A stretch of 9,846 nt of DNA from an uncultured Altererythrobacter sp. (GTDB taxonomy: Bacteria > Pseudomonadota > Alphaproteobacteria > Sphingomonadales > Sphingomonadaceae), in assembly GCA_938009055.1 (NCBI GenBank), contig CALLIO010000214.1, positions 1 to 9,846 on the forward strand, read 5' to 3'. A program made the position numbers and the translations under genes. Of the stretch, positions 1 through 5,582 are shown in pieces. The notes under the pieces were generated by a model. The model saw nothing but the letters and a program-made list of their open reading frames with translations, ran no database searches and was not told the DNA's origin. Position 1 is the first letter of the stretch. The number at the start of each line of letters is the position of its first letter.

Positions 1-78
1 AGCAGTCGGCTCGATCTGTTAGCACGCTTCCGCGATGCGGTGCATAATGTTGCCGACTTCTCCAAAATCGAAGGTTAG
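1..78 (+). CDS. glyS: C-terminal end of probable glycyl-tRNA synthetase beta subunit (partial)
   Basis: An open frame enters at base 1 and stops at TAG 76-78, giving the last 25 residues; they end in RFRDAVHNVADFSKIEG. This resembles the C-terminal helix of the bacterial glycyl-tRNA synthetase beta subunit, which belongs to the anticodon-binding region of the alpha2/beta2 enzyme that charges tRNA-Gly. Position directly upstream of ppdK agrees, since glyQ-glyS-ppdK order is common in Alphaproteobacteria (known context, from memory). The stop codon overlaps the AGGA ribosome-binding site of ppdK, so the two genes are probably co-transcribed and possibly translationally coupled. The call rests on 25 residues plus context, so it is likely but not certain. 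Confidence 0.65.
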   Translation, partial: SSRLDLLARFRDAVHNVADFSKIEG

Positions 79-90
79 GATTTAAGCTCC

Positions 91-2754
91 ATGGTCCAGA
101 CGGTCTACACATTTGGCGGCTCAGCCGATCATTCTGATGCGCGCCAGAAGGATAAGACAGTAACCGGCGGGAAGGGTGCGAACCTTGCCGAGATGGCCGC
201 GATTGGTCTGCCTGTCCCGCCCGGATTTACGATCACAACCGAGGAATGCGTGCGCTATCTTCAAGACGGCGCGGACTTTTCCGATGCGATGCGCGGCGAG
301 GTTGCGCAGGCGCTGGCCCATATTGAGGCGACGGTTGGCAAGAGCTTTGGCGATGCGAGTGATCCGCTGCTTGTGTCGGTCCGGTCCGGTGCGCGGGTGT
401 CGATGCCCGGCATGATGGATACCGTCCTAAACCTTGGCCTCAATGATGCGACGGTGGCAGGGCTTGCTGCAACCTCGGGCGATGAGCGCTTTGCATGGGA
501 CAGCTATCGCCGTTTCATCCAGATGTATTCCGATGTGGTGCTAGGCATTGATCACGGACTTTTCGAAGAGGCGCTTGAGATTGCGAAAGAAGACAAGGGC
601 TATTTCGCTGATACCGAGATGGAAGCCGCCGATTGGCAAGAGCTGGTCGCGCAATACAAAAGCATTGCCGAGGCTGAGCTGAGCCGACCTTTCCCGCAAG
701 ATGTGACCGAGCAGCTTTGGGGCGCGATTGCCGCTGTTTTCGACAGCTGGGATGCGGACCGCGCGAAAGTCTATCGCCGCTTGAACGACATTCCTTCTGA
801 CTGGGGCACCGCGGTCAATGTGCAGGCGATGGTGTTCGGCAATATGGGCGACACATCGGCCACCGGCGTTGCCTTCACCCGCGATCCGGCGACGGGCGAG
901 CGGGCTTACTATGGCGAATATCTGATCAATGCGCAGGGCGAAGATGTGGTGGCAGGCATCCGCACCCCGCAATATCTCACCAAGGCTGCGCGCGAGGCAG
1001 CGAACGCTAAACCGCTATCGATGGAAGAAGCGATGCCCGATGCCTATGGCGAGCTGGCGGCGGTGTTTGACCTCCTCGAAAAGCACTATCGCGATATGCA
1101 GGACATCGAATTTACAGTGCAGCAGGGCAAGCTTTGGATGCTCCAAACCCGCTCTGGAAAACGTACGGCCAAGGCTGCGCTCAAAATGGCGGTCGAGATG
1201 GTCGGCGAAGGGCTGATTGACGAGAAGGAAGCGATTGGCCGCGTTGATCCGATGGCGCTTGATCAGCTGCTACACCCCACGCTTGATCCCGAAGCAAAGC
1301 GCGATGTTCTGACTACGGGATTGCCTGCTTCGCCCGGCGCGGCATCAGGGCAGATTGTGCTCGATGCGGACAAGGCCGAGCAGTTGGCAGAGCGTGGCGA
1401 GAAAGTCGTGCTGGTGCGGGTCGAAACTTCCCCCGAAGACATTCACGGCATGCACGCAGCGCAAGGAATTTTGACCGCGCGTGGCGGCATGACATCGCAC
1501 GCGGCCGTCGTGGCGCGCGGGATGGGGCGGCCATGTGTTTCAGGCGCGTCAGCCGTGTCGATCGACATTGCCTCACGCACTCTTCGGATTGGCCATCATG
1601 AGCTGAAAGAGGGCGATATCATCACTCTTGATGGATCGAACGGACAAGTGATGGCGGGCGAAGTTCCCACGATTGAGCCGGAGCTTGCAGGCGACTTCGG
1701 CATCCTGATGGAATGGGCGGACAAGCACCGCCGTATGCGGGTGCGCACCAATGCGGAAACGCCCGATGATTGCGCGCGGGCGCGGCAGTTTGGCGCAGAG
1801 GGTATCGGCCTTTGCCGCACAGAGCATATGTTCTTTGACGCCGCGCGGATTAGCGCTGTGCGCCAGATGATCCTGGCCGAAGAGGAAAGCGGACGCCGCG
1901 CCGCTCTCGCCAAATTGCTGCCCGAACAGCGCGCGGACTTCCAGGCCATTTTCGAAGTGATGGTGGGCTTGCCTTGCACGATCCGCCTGCTCGATCCGCC
2001 GCTGCATGAATTCCTGCCGCATGGCGATGCAGAATTTGCCGAGCTGGCCGATGCGACCGGCCTTGGCGTCGATCATTTGAAACGGCGCGCAGGTGAATTA
2101 CACGAATTCAACCCAATGCTCGGCCATCGCGGCTGCCGCTTGGGCATTACCTTCCCCGAAATTTACGAAATGCAGGCGCGCGCGATTTTCGAAGCGGCTT
2201 GCGAGGTCGCAAAAGTATCTGGCGAAGCACCGATCCCTGAGGTTATGATCCCATTGGTCGCAACCAAGCGCGAGCTGGAATTGCTCAAAGCGCTGGTCGA
2301 CAAAACCGCACAGGAAGTCTTTGCGGAAACGGGCGTTACGGTCGAATATCTCGTCGGCACAATGATCGAGCTGCCGCGCGCAGCGTTGATGGCGGGCGAG
2401 ATTGCGCAGGAAGGCGCATTCTTCAGCTTCGGCACAAACGATCTTACTCAAACAACACTCGGCGTGTCGCGCGATGACTCAGCCCGTTTTCTCGCGCCTT
2501 ATGTAGAAAAAGGCATCTTCCCGCGCGATCCCTTTGTCAGCCTCGACATTGATGGCGTCGGTCAATTGGTTGAGCTGGCGGCTGAACGGGGCAGGGCGAC
2601 GCGCCCCGACATCAAGCTGGGCATTTGCGGCGAGCATGGCGGCGATCCGGCCAGCATCGCCTTTTGCGAAGAGGTGGGGCTCGACTACGTGTCAGCCTCG
2701 CCATACCGTGTGCCGATTGCAAGGCTGGCAGCGGCGCAGGCAGCGCTCAAATAG
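91..2754 (+). CDS. ppdK: Pyruvate, phosphate dikinase
   Basis: PPDK interconverts pyruvate, ATP and phosphate with PEP, AMP and pyrophosphate in the cytoplasm, acting in gluconeogenesis or in pyrophosphate-linked glycolysis. The 887-residue length is typical. The N-terminal nucleotide-binding domain (about 1-360) carries GGKGANLAEM (26-35), the SVRSGARVSMPGMMDT segment near residue 100, and LQTRSGKRT (from 351). The central phosphohistidine domain has GGMTSHAAVVARGMGRP with catalytic His470; Thr468, two residues before it, is the position regulated by PPDK regulatory protein in other species. The C-terminal PEP-binding barrel (about 530-887) contains MLGHRGCRLG, FGTNDLTQTTLGVSRDD and GICGEHGGDP, with Cys846 matching the catalytic cysteine. 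All key residues are present. ATG 91 is preceded by TAGGA (76-80), 10 nt away and overlapping the upstream stop. No terminator is visible between its end and the convergent gene 9 nt further on. Confidence 0.98.
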   Translation: MVQTVYTFGGSADHSDARQKDKTVTGGKGANLAEMAAIGLPVPPGFTITTEECVRYLQDGADFSDAMRGEVAQALAHIEATVGKSFGDASDPLLVSVRSGARVSMPGMMDTVLNLGLNDATVAGLAATSGDERFAWDSYRRFIQMYSDVVLGIDHGLFEEALEIAKEDKGYFADTEMEAADWQELVAQYKSIAEAELSRPFPQDVTEQLWGAIAAVFDSWDADRAKVYRRLNDIPSDWGTAVNVQAMVFGNMGDTSATGVAFTRDPATGERAYYGEYLINAQGEDVVAGIRTPQYLTKAAREAANAKPLSMEEAMPDAYGELAAVFDLLEKHYRDMQDIEFTVQQGKLWMLQTRSGKRTAKAALKMAVEMVGEGLIDEKEAIGRVDPMALDQLLHPTLDPEAKRDVLTTGLPASPGAASGQIVLDADKAEQLAERGEKVVLVRVETSPEDIHGMHAAQGILTARGGMTSHAAVVARGMGRPCVSGASAVSIDIASRTLRIGHHELKEGDIITLDGSNGQVMAGEVPTIEPELAGDFGILMEWADKHRRMRVRTNAETPDDCARARQFGAEGIGLCRTEHMFFDAARISAVRQMILAEEESGRRAALAKLLPEQRADFQAIFEVMVGLPCTIRLLDPPLHEFLPHGDAEFAELADATGLGVDHLKRRAGELHEFNPMLGHRGCRLGITFPEIYEMQARAIFEAACEVAKVSGEAPIPEVMIPLVATKRELELLKALVDKTAQEVFAETGVTVEYLVGTMIELPRAALMAGEIAQEGAFFSFGTNDLTQTTLGVSRDDSARFLAPYVEKGIFPRDPFVSLDIDGVGQLVELAAERGRATRPDIKLGICGEHGGDPASIAFCEEVGLDYVSASPYRVPIARLAAAQAALK

Positions 2755-2763
2755 TCTCTGGAC

Positions 2764-3483
2764 TTAACGCCAGCCCGTTAGGGTAAGAATCTCGAAAGTC
2801 TCTGTAACACGCCCGCTGGAGTCTTTTTGCGCTTCAAACTCTTCTTGCGCGCGGCCCCATAAGTCGCGCGTCAACGGTGGCGGCGCATCCACAAGCTGAT
2901 TGCTCAACCCTTGCTCGCGCAAGTCAGCAATAAGCTTGGGAAGCTTTGTATAAGACACCGACAGTGGGAATTGATCGACCACTTGCTTGGAAAAACCGGC
3001 CCTTTCAAGAAGACCCGTTGCTGCGCGATTATCAATCTGCGGGTGGAGCCGCGCCGCTGGCCTCTCGCCATCCGCAGCCATAAGAATCTCACGCAGGGCT
3101 ACAAGCGTTCCAGCGCCCAGCATTTGTCCGATGAAAACGCCGTCACCGCTTAACGCATTGCGGATATGAAGAAGCGCGCCGGGCAGATCGTTAACCGTGT
3201 CGAGCTGACCCAAAGAGATAATGAGGTCGTAGGGCCCGCCGACAAGCGGCAGTTCCTCATCCAACCAAGCATGCGCGATGCATTCACCGCAGCCATGCGG
3301 AAACTTTAGCTGCGTGGCATGCGCCCCAATAACCAGAGCGCGTTTGGGCGCAAGCTGCATGAAATCGAGCCGATCAACCGTGTCCTCAATCATCGCTGCG
3401 GCCAACCAATCGGTGCTTGCAATCGCACGGTGACGCGCATTGGCGCGGCGTTTGGCAGAGAATATTGTCGGCACCTGACTCAT
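2764..3483 (-). CDS. NDUFAF5/BioC-like class I methyltransferase-fold protein
   Basis: This 239-residue protein matches the alphaproteobacterial relatives of mitochondrial NDUFAF5, a complex I assembly factor. The N-terminus PTIFSAKRRANARHRA resembles the family's 'IFD...KRRQRDRA' start; VNDLPGALLHIRNALSGDGVFIGQMLG (97-123) and LHPQIDNRAATGLLERAGF (146-164) follow the same family pattern. The SAM-binding motif I position reads ALVIGAHATQ (49-58) and lacks the usual GxGxG, so methyl transfer is not assured; mammalian NDUFAF5 is reported to act as an arginine hydroxylase on a complex I subunit. I use ATG 3483 because the family-like sequence begins there; the same frame could start 23 codons upstream at 3552, but that would run past the comF start. 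The gene is convergent with ppdK and divergent from comF. The family is fairly sure; the activity and substrate are not. Confidence 0.82.
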   Translation of the reverse strand: MSQVPTIFSAKRRANARHRAIASTDWLAAAMIEDTVDRLDFMQLAPKRALVIGAHATQLKFPHGCGECIAHAWLDEELPLVGGPYDLIISLGQLDTVNDLPGALLHIRNALSGDGVFIGQMLGAGTLVALREILMAADGERPAARLHPQIDNRAATGLLERAGFSKQVVDQFPLSVSYTKLPKLIADLREQGLSNQLVDAPPPLTRDLWGRAQEEFEAQKDSSGRVTETFEILTLTGWR

Positions 3484-3538
3484 GCCGATGCGCCTGCCGC
3501 GCTTGCCAGCACAATGCAAGAGGTGCAGCATAGCGGGT
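3484..3538. promoter_or_regulatory. Divergent intergenic region between the methyltransferase gene and comF
   Basis: Only 55 nt separate the two divergent start codons, so both promoters must lie here or extend into the opposite gene. I see no convincing -35/-10 pair; TTGCCA at 3503-3508 is the only -35-like hexamer on the plus strand, and no good -10 follows at 17 nt. AAGAGGT (3518-3524) is 14 nt before the comF ATG, long for a Shine-Dalgarno, while AGCGGGT directly abuts the start. The regulatory role is inferred from gene orientation, not from motifs. Confidence 0.3.
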
Positions 3539-4300
3539 ATGAAAACGGCCAAGCTGATCGGCGAGACCTTCGCGCCATTGGTGGACTTGCTCTATCCACC
3601 GCGCTGCCCCTTGTGTGGAGATGGTCTGGGTCAGCAAAGCGGTCTGTGTGTGGAATGCTGGTCAACACTGTCCGTGCCGGGCGAGCCAGAATGCAGCACT
3701 TGCCAGCTCCCGCTGCTCGAGCAAGAATTTGATGGCGAAGAGGCAATTTGCGGTCTTTGCGCAGTAGAACCGCCAATGCATAAGGGAATTGCAGCTGCGG
3801 CAATCTATAATCAGGCGTCGCGCAAGCTGATCCTGCTTTTCAAGCATGGGCGCAAGATCGCGCTGGCCCCTATGCTGGCACGCTTGATGGCCGCGCGGAT
3901 TGCTGAACCTGAAGAGACGTCGCCATTGCTCATTCCCGTGCCACTTCACCGGTTCCGCTTGTGGAAGCGGGGCTACAACCAAGCTGGGTTGCTAGCGCGC
4001 GAACTGGAAAGACTAGGTAAGGGGGATCTGCTGGTTGACGGGCTTCTGCGGCAAAAATCCACGCCTTCGCTCGGCGGATTAGGCAAGGCTCAACGCAATG
4101 GAGCGCTCGCCAATGCAATCGCAGTAAAGCCTGCGCGCTTGGATGCGATTAGTGGACGCGAGATTTTGCTTGTCGATGACGTGCTGACCAGTGGCGCGAC
4201 CACCAATGCCTGTGTCCAAGCACTGCTGAAGGCTGGCGCACAGTCAGTCAAAATCGCGTGCTTTGCGCGGGTAGTCGATGGCTATGACGAGATATGCTAG
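3539..4300 (+). CDS. comF: ComF-family phosphoribosyltransferase-like protein
   Basis: This 253-residue protein has the ComF layout. An N-terminal cysteine-rich region has four CxxC pairs (Cys23/26, 37/40, 52/55, 71/74), expected to bind zinc. A type I phosphoribosyltransferase fold follows, with PVPLHRFRLWKRGYNQAGLLA (133-153), TPSLGGLGKAQRNG (175-188) and the PRPP-loop motif ILLVDDVLTSGAT (209-221, Asp213/Asp214). In naturally transformable bacteria ComF acts on the cytoplasmic side of DNA uptake; in most Proteobacteria, where it is near-universal, its substrate is unknown and a general DNA-processing role is usual. I chose ATG 3539 because MKTAKLIGETFAPLVDLLYPPRCPLCG matches the family N-terminus; the frame stays open to ATG 3482, but that start would overlap the divergent gene. 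It ends in TAG just before the non-coding stretch, with a GC-rich hairpin 18 nt after the stop. Confidence 0.9.
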   Translation: MKTAKLIGETFAPLVDLLYPPRCPLCGDGLGQQSGLCVECWSTLSVPGEPECSTCQLPLLEQEFDGEEAICGLCAVEPPMHKGIAAAAIYNQASRKLILLFKHGRKIALAPMLARLMAARIAEPEETSPLLIPVPLHRFRLWKRGYNQAGLLARELERLGKGDLLVDGLLRQKSTPSLGGLGKAQRNGALANAIAVKPARLDAISGREILLVDDVLTSGATTNACVQALLKAGAQSVKIACFARVVDGYDEIC

Positions 4301-4530
4301 GGCAGCTTAATGTGAAACGCCCGAGGCCGCTAAGCCCCGGGCGCCACGTGACGAATTGATGTGAACCCGCTCCGCTAAGAGCATCGATGACCGTCCCCCT
4401 TCGATAGTCACCAAGGGTCCTATCCCTCATCGTTTTTACCGGTCGCGTCGTCACCCCCATGACTATCGCGTCTCGGTTACCCCCTGAACCAAACGTCTGG
4501 GACGTTGGATATAAGGTTGGTGCCCCCGTA
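4301..4530. ncRNA. Candidate structured non-coding RNA region, family and strand unknown
   Basis: This is the first part of the only long gap without a supported protein gene (4301-4671, 371 nt; other gaps within the window are at most 64 nt, apart from the 101 nt between the PAS gene start and cysK). It contains, in order: the GC-rich hairpin 4319-4342; a hairpin GCTC-CGCTAA-GAGC (4369-4382) with the same loop; a perfect 9-bp stem CGATAGTCA (4402-4410) with TGACTATCG (4460-4468) enclosing 49 nt; and ACGTC-TGG-GACGT (4493-4505), extended by CC/GG pairs around one bulged A. GTGAACC (4361-4367) could close a larger rod with GGTTAC (4475-4480). This density suggests a structured RNA. I cannot match it with confidence to 6S RNA, tmRNA, RNase P RNA, SRP RNA or a known riboswitch, and no good promoter decides the strand. 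Confidence 0.38.
4319..4342. terminator. GC-rich hairpin downstream of comF, possible terminator
   Basis: GCCCGAGGC (4319-4327) and GCCCCGGGC (4334-4342) form a 9-bp stem with one A/C mismatch and a CGCTAA loop. On the plus strand, just after comF, no T-tract follows, so it would be a poor intrinsic terminator. Read on the minus strand the stem is followed by GTTTCACATT, slightly more terminator-like, which would suit an RNA transcribed leftward from 4343-4530. The hairpin is seen; its role and direction are not settled. Confidence 0.35.
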
Positions 4531-4602
4531 AAAGCGCACTAAGGGTTTCTCTCAGGGCAAGCGCTTTCATAAAAGCGTCATGTTGAAAGTGTTTCAATTT
4601 TT
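4531..4602 (+). promoter_or_regulatory. Competing inverted repeats with T-tract in the hisI upstream region
   Basis: AAAGCGC (4531-4537) is complementary to GCGCTTT (4561-4567), but the same block also pairs with AAAGCG (4572-4577) to form a tighter hairpin, CGCTTT-CATA-AAAGCG. The two pairings exclude each other. Immediately downstream, TTGAAA-GTG-TTTCAA (4583-4597) is a perfect inverted repeat followed by five T residues (4598-4602), resembling a weak AT-rich intrinsic terminator. The layout recalls an attenuator or riboswitch expression platform ahead of hisI. What is seen is the complementarity; regulation is inferred. A rival reading is that the T-tract simply ends an RNA transcribed rightward from 4301-4530. 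Confidence 0.35.
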
Positions 4603-4671
4603 GCGGACATCTGTTGTTATCCTGCAACAAATTTTCGTAAATGAAGGTCATTTGACCGGAAGGGATGTCCT
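4603..4671 (+). promoter_or_regulatory. hisI translation-initiation region with small dyads
   Basis: Three small dyads lie here: TTGTT (4614-4618) with AACAA (4626-4630), GGTCA-TT-TGACC (4646-4657), and TGTCC (4666-4670) with GGACA (4677-4681). The last would place the hisI TTG start codon in a hairpin loop. The Shine-Dalgarno GGAAGGG (4658-4664) lies directly after the second dyad, 7 nt before TTG 4672. No clear -35/-10 pair was found; TTATCC (4617-4622) is a weak -10 candidate. An ATG at 4665 opens only a six-codon frame ending in TGA inside hisI. Confidence 0.4.
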
Positions 4672-5055
4672 TTGTCGGACAGTGAAGACGCAAAATTCAA
4701 CCGCGAACAAGGTGCGGTTCTCAATCCAAAGTATGATGCGGCAGGGCTAATCACGGCGATCGTTGTCGATTCTTCCACGCGCGAGGTCTTGATGCTGGCC
4801 CATATGAATGCCGAGGCGCTTCGTGCGACACAGGAAACAGGCTTTGCGCATTTTTGGTCACGCTCCCGCAAGCAGCTTTGGAAGAAGGGGGAAACTTCGG
4901 GCAATCTTCTGCGCGTAGAAGATATGCGGATCGATTGCGATCAGGATGCGCTTCTTTTGATTTGTGAAGCATCTGGTCCCGCTTGCCACACTGGCGAGAC
5001 CAGCTGCTTCTATCGACGCCTAGAGGGCGACGTTCTCGTAAAGGTGAGGACTTGA
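4672..5055 (+). CDS. hisI: Phosphoribosyl-AMP cyclohydrolase
   Basis: HisI opens the purine ring of phosphoribosyl-AMP, the third step of histidine synthesis, in the cytoplasm. At 127 residues it is the monofunctional form, without the HisE pyrophosphohydrolase domain. Family motifs are clear: MLAHMNAEAL (41-50), FWSRSRKQLWKKGETSGN (61-78), DCDQDALLL (88-96) and CHTGETSCFYRR (105-116). Asp88, Asp90 and Asp92 match the magnesium ligands, and Cys89, Cys105 and Cys112 have the spacing of the zinc cysteines. The start must be TTG at 4672: the frame is closed upstream by TGA at 4642-4644, no ATG or GTG lies between, and GGAAGGG stands 7 nt before it. No other his gene is in the window, so it is detached from a his operon here. 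Its stop codon lies inside the palindrome proposed as the MerR operator. Confidence 0.96.
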   Translation: MSDSEDAKFNREQGAVLNPKYDAAGLITAIVVDSSTREVLMLAHMNAEALRATQETGFAHFWSRSRKQLWKKGETSGNLLRVEDMRIDCDQDALLLICEASGPACHTGETSCFYRRLEGDVLVKVRT

Positions 5056-5068
5056 CGCTAACGTAAAG
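5051..5068. promoter_or_regulatory. Imperfect 18-bp palindrome, candidate operator for the MerR regulator
   Basis: CTTGACGCTAACGTAAAG is self-complementary at 14 of 18 positions, with half-sites CTTGACG and its counterpart CGTAAAG. It overlaps the hisI TGA (5053-5055) and ends 19 nt before the merR ATG. ACGT-bearing palindromes of this kind are described for LiuR-type MerR regulators of branched-chain and fatty acid breakdown in Proteobacteria (recalled, not checked), which fits a MerR gene next to an acyl-CoA dehydrogenase. No second copy was seen before the dehydrogenase, so the pair is probably controlled from this site. Confidence 0.5.
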
Positions 5069-5080
5069 GGAAGCTATCAA
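5052..5080 (+). promoter_or_regulatory. Putative merR promoter
   Basis: TTGACG (5052-5057) and TATCAA (5075-5080) are separated by 17 nt and resemble sigma-70 -35 and -10 elements. The -35 lies inside the palindrome. The predicted transcription start would fall at or next to the merR ATG at 5088, so the message would be leaderless or nearly so. The -10 is only a partial match. Confidence 0.35.
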
Positions 5081-5087
5081 GGCTCCC

Positions 5088-5543
5088 ATGGACAGTTCAC
5101 TCGAAGCAAGAAAAACCCAACCCGAAGTCGCCGACCTTGGCCGCGCCCATCTTGATCGTCCGGACAAGGAAGATCGCGAACAATTCTCCATCTCGGACCT
5201 AACGACCGAGTTTGGATGCACGGCACGCGCCCTGCGCTTCTATGAGGATGAGGGACTGATCTCTCCGGCGCGCGTCGGGCTCACAAGGGTCTATTCCAAA
5301 CGCGATCGGGCACGGCTTGCATGGATCATGCGGGCCAAGAATGTCGGCTTCAGCCTCACTGAAATCCGCGAGATGATCGATCTCTATGATCTTGATGATG
5401 GCCGCGCCGAACAACGCCGCGTTACCATTGAAAAATGCCGCGAACATGTGGCCAAACTCAAGCGTCAGCGCGCTGACATTGATTCATCTATCAAAGAGCT
5501 GACCGGCTTCATCTCTGAAATTGAAAAGCTGATCCTCGACTAA
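5088..5543 (+). CDS. MerR-family transcriptional regulator, probably of acyl-CoA catabolism
   Basis: The 151-residue protein has a MerR winged helix-turn-helix: FSISDLTTEFGCTARALRFYEDEGLISPAR (33-62), the wing around TRVYSKRDRARL (66-77), and the second helical pair with GFSLTEIREMIDLYD (87-101). A charged helix of about 108-148 should form the dimer coiled coil. It lacks the paired C-terminal cysteines of metal sensors; Cys117 is the only cysteine in the dimerisation helix. Its shape fits the LiuR-like group that controls leucine or fatty acid degradation, and the next gene, 39 nt downstream, is an acyl-CoA dehydrogenase. The 32 residues before the domain (MDSSLEARKT...) are charged, probably disordered, and longer than usual; no later in-frame ATG precedes the domain. 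A modest AAGG (5079-5082) precedes the ATG. The effector is not deducible from sequence. Confidence 0.88.
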   Translation: MDSSLEARKTQPEVADLGRAHLDRPDKEDREQFSISDLTTEFGCTARALRFYEDEGLISPARVGLTRVYSKRDRARLAWIMRAKNVGFSLTEIREMIDLYDLDDGRAEQRRVTIEKCREHVAKLKRQRADIDSSIKELTGFISEIEKLILD

Positions 5544-5582
5544 TTCCATTCCCCCAATCCTTCCATCAAGGAACACACAACC

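Noticed and set aside
541..972. Long minus-strand frames within ppdK (541-972, 1573-2076, 2098-2451)
   Set aside because: All lie opposite conserved PPDK motifs and have cysteine/histidine/arginine-rich compositions typical of shadow frames.
3482..3538. Upstream extension of comF to ATG 3482 and of the methyltransferase to ATG 3552
   Set aside because: Both would make the divergent genes overlap each other's starts, and the family-like sequence begins at 3539 and 3483 respectively.
4395..4527. Four C5 runs as a possible minus-strand G-quadruplex
   Set aside because: The intervening loops are about 20-55 nt, far longer than in typical quadruplexes.
4525..4560. Minus-strand CTGAGAG...ACCCTT resembling part of a TPP riboswitch
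   Set aside because: The essential GAACCTGATCTGG-type block and the rest of the three-way junction are missing, and no thiamine gene is downstream on that strand.
4301..4671. tmRNA, RNase P RNA or SRP RNA in the gap
   Set aside because: No tag-peptide frame, no acceptor/T-arm piece, no RNase P core such as GAGGAAAGTCC and no SRP GGAA tetraloop context were found on either strand.
4580..4750. Open frame of about 56 codons from ATG 4580, tested as a his leader peptide
   Set aside because: It contains no run of histidine codons, has no Shine-Dalgarno and runs deep into hisI in another frame; it is most likely chance.
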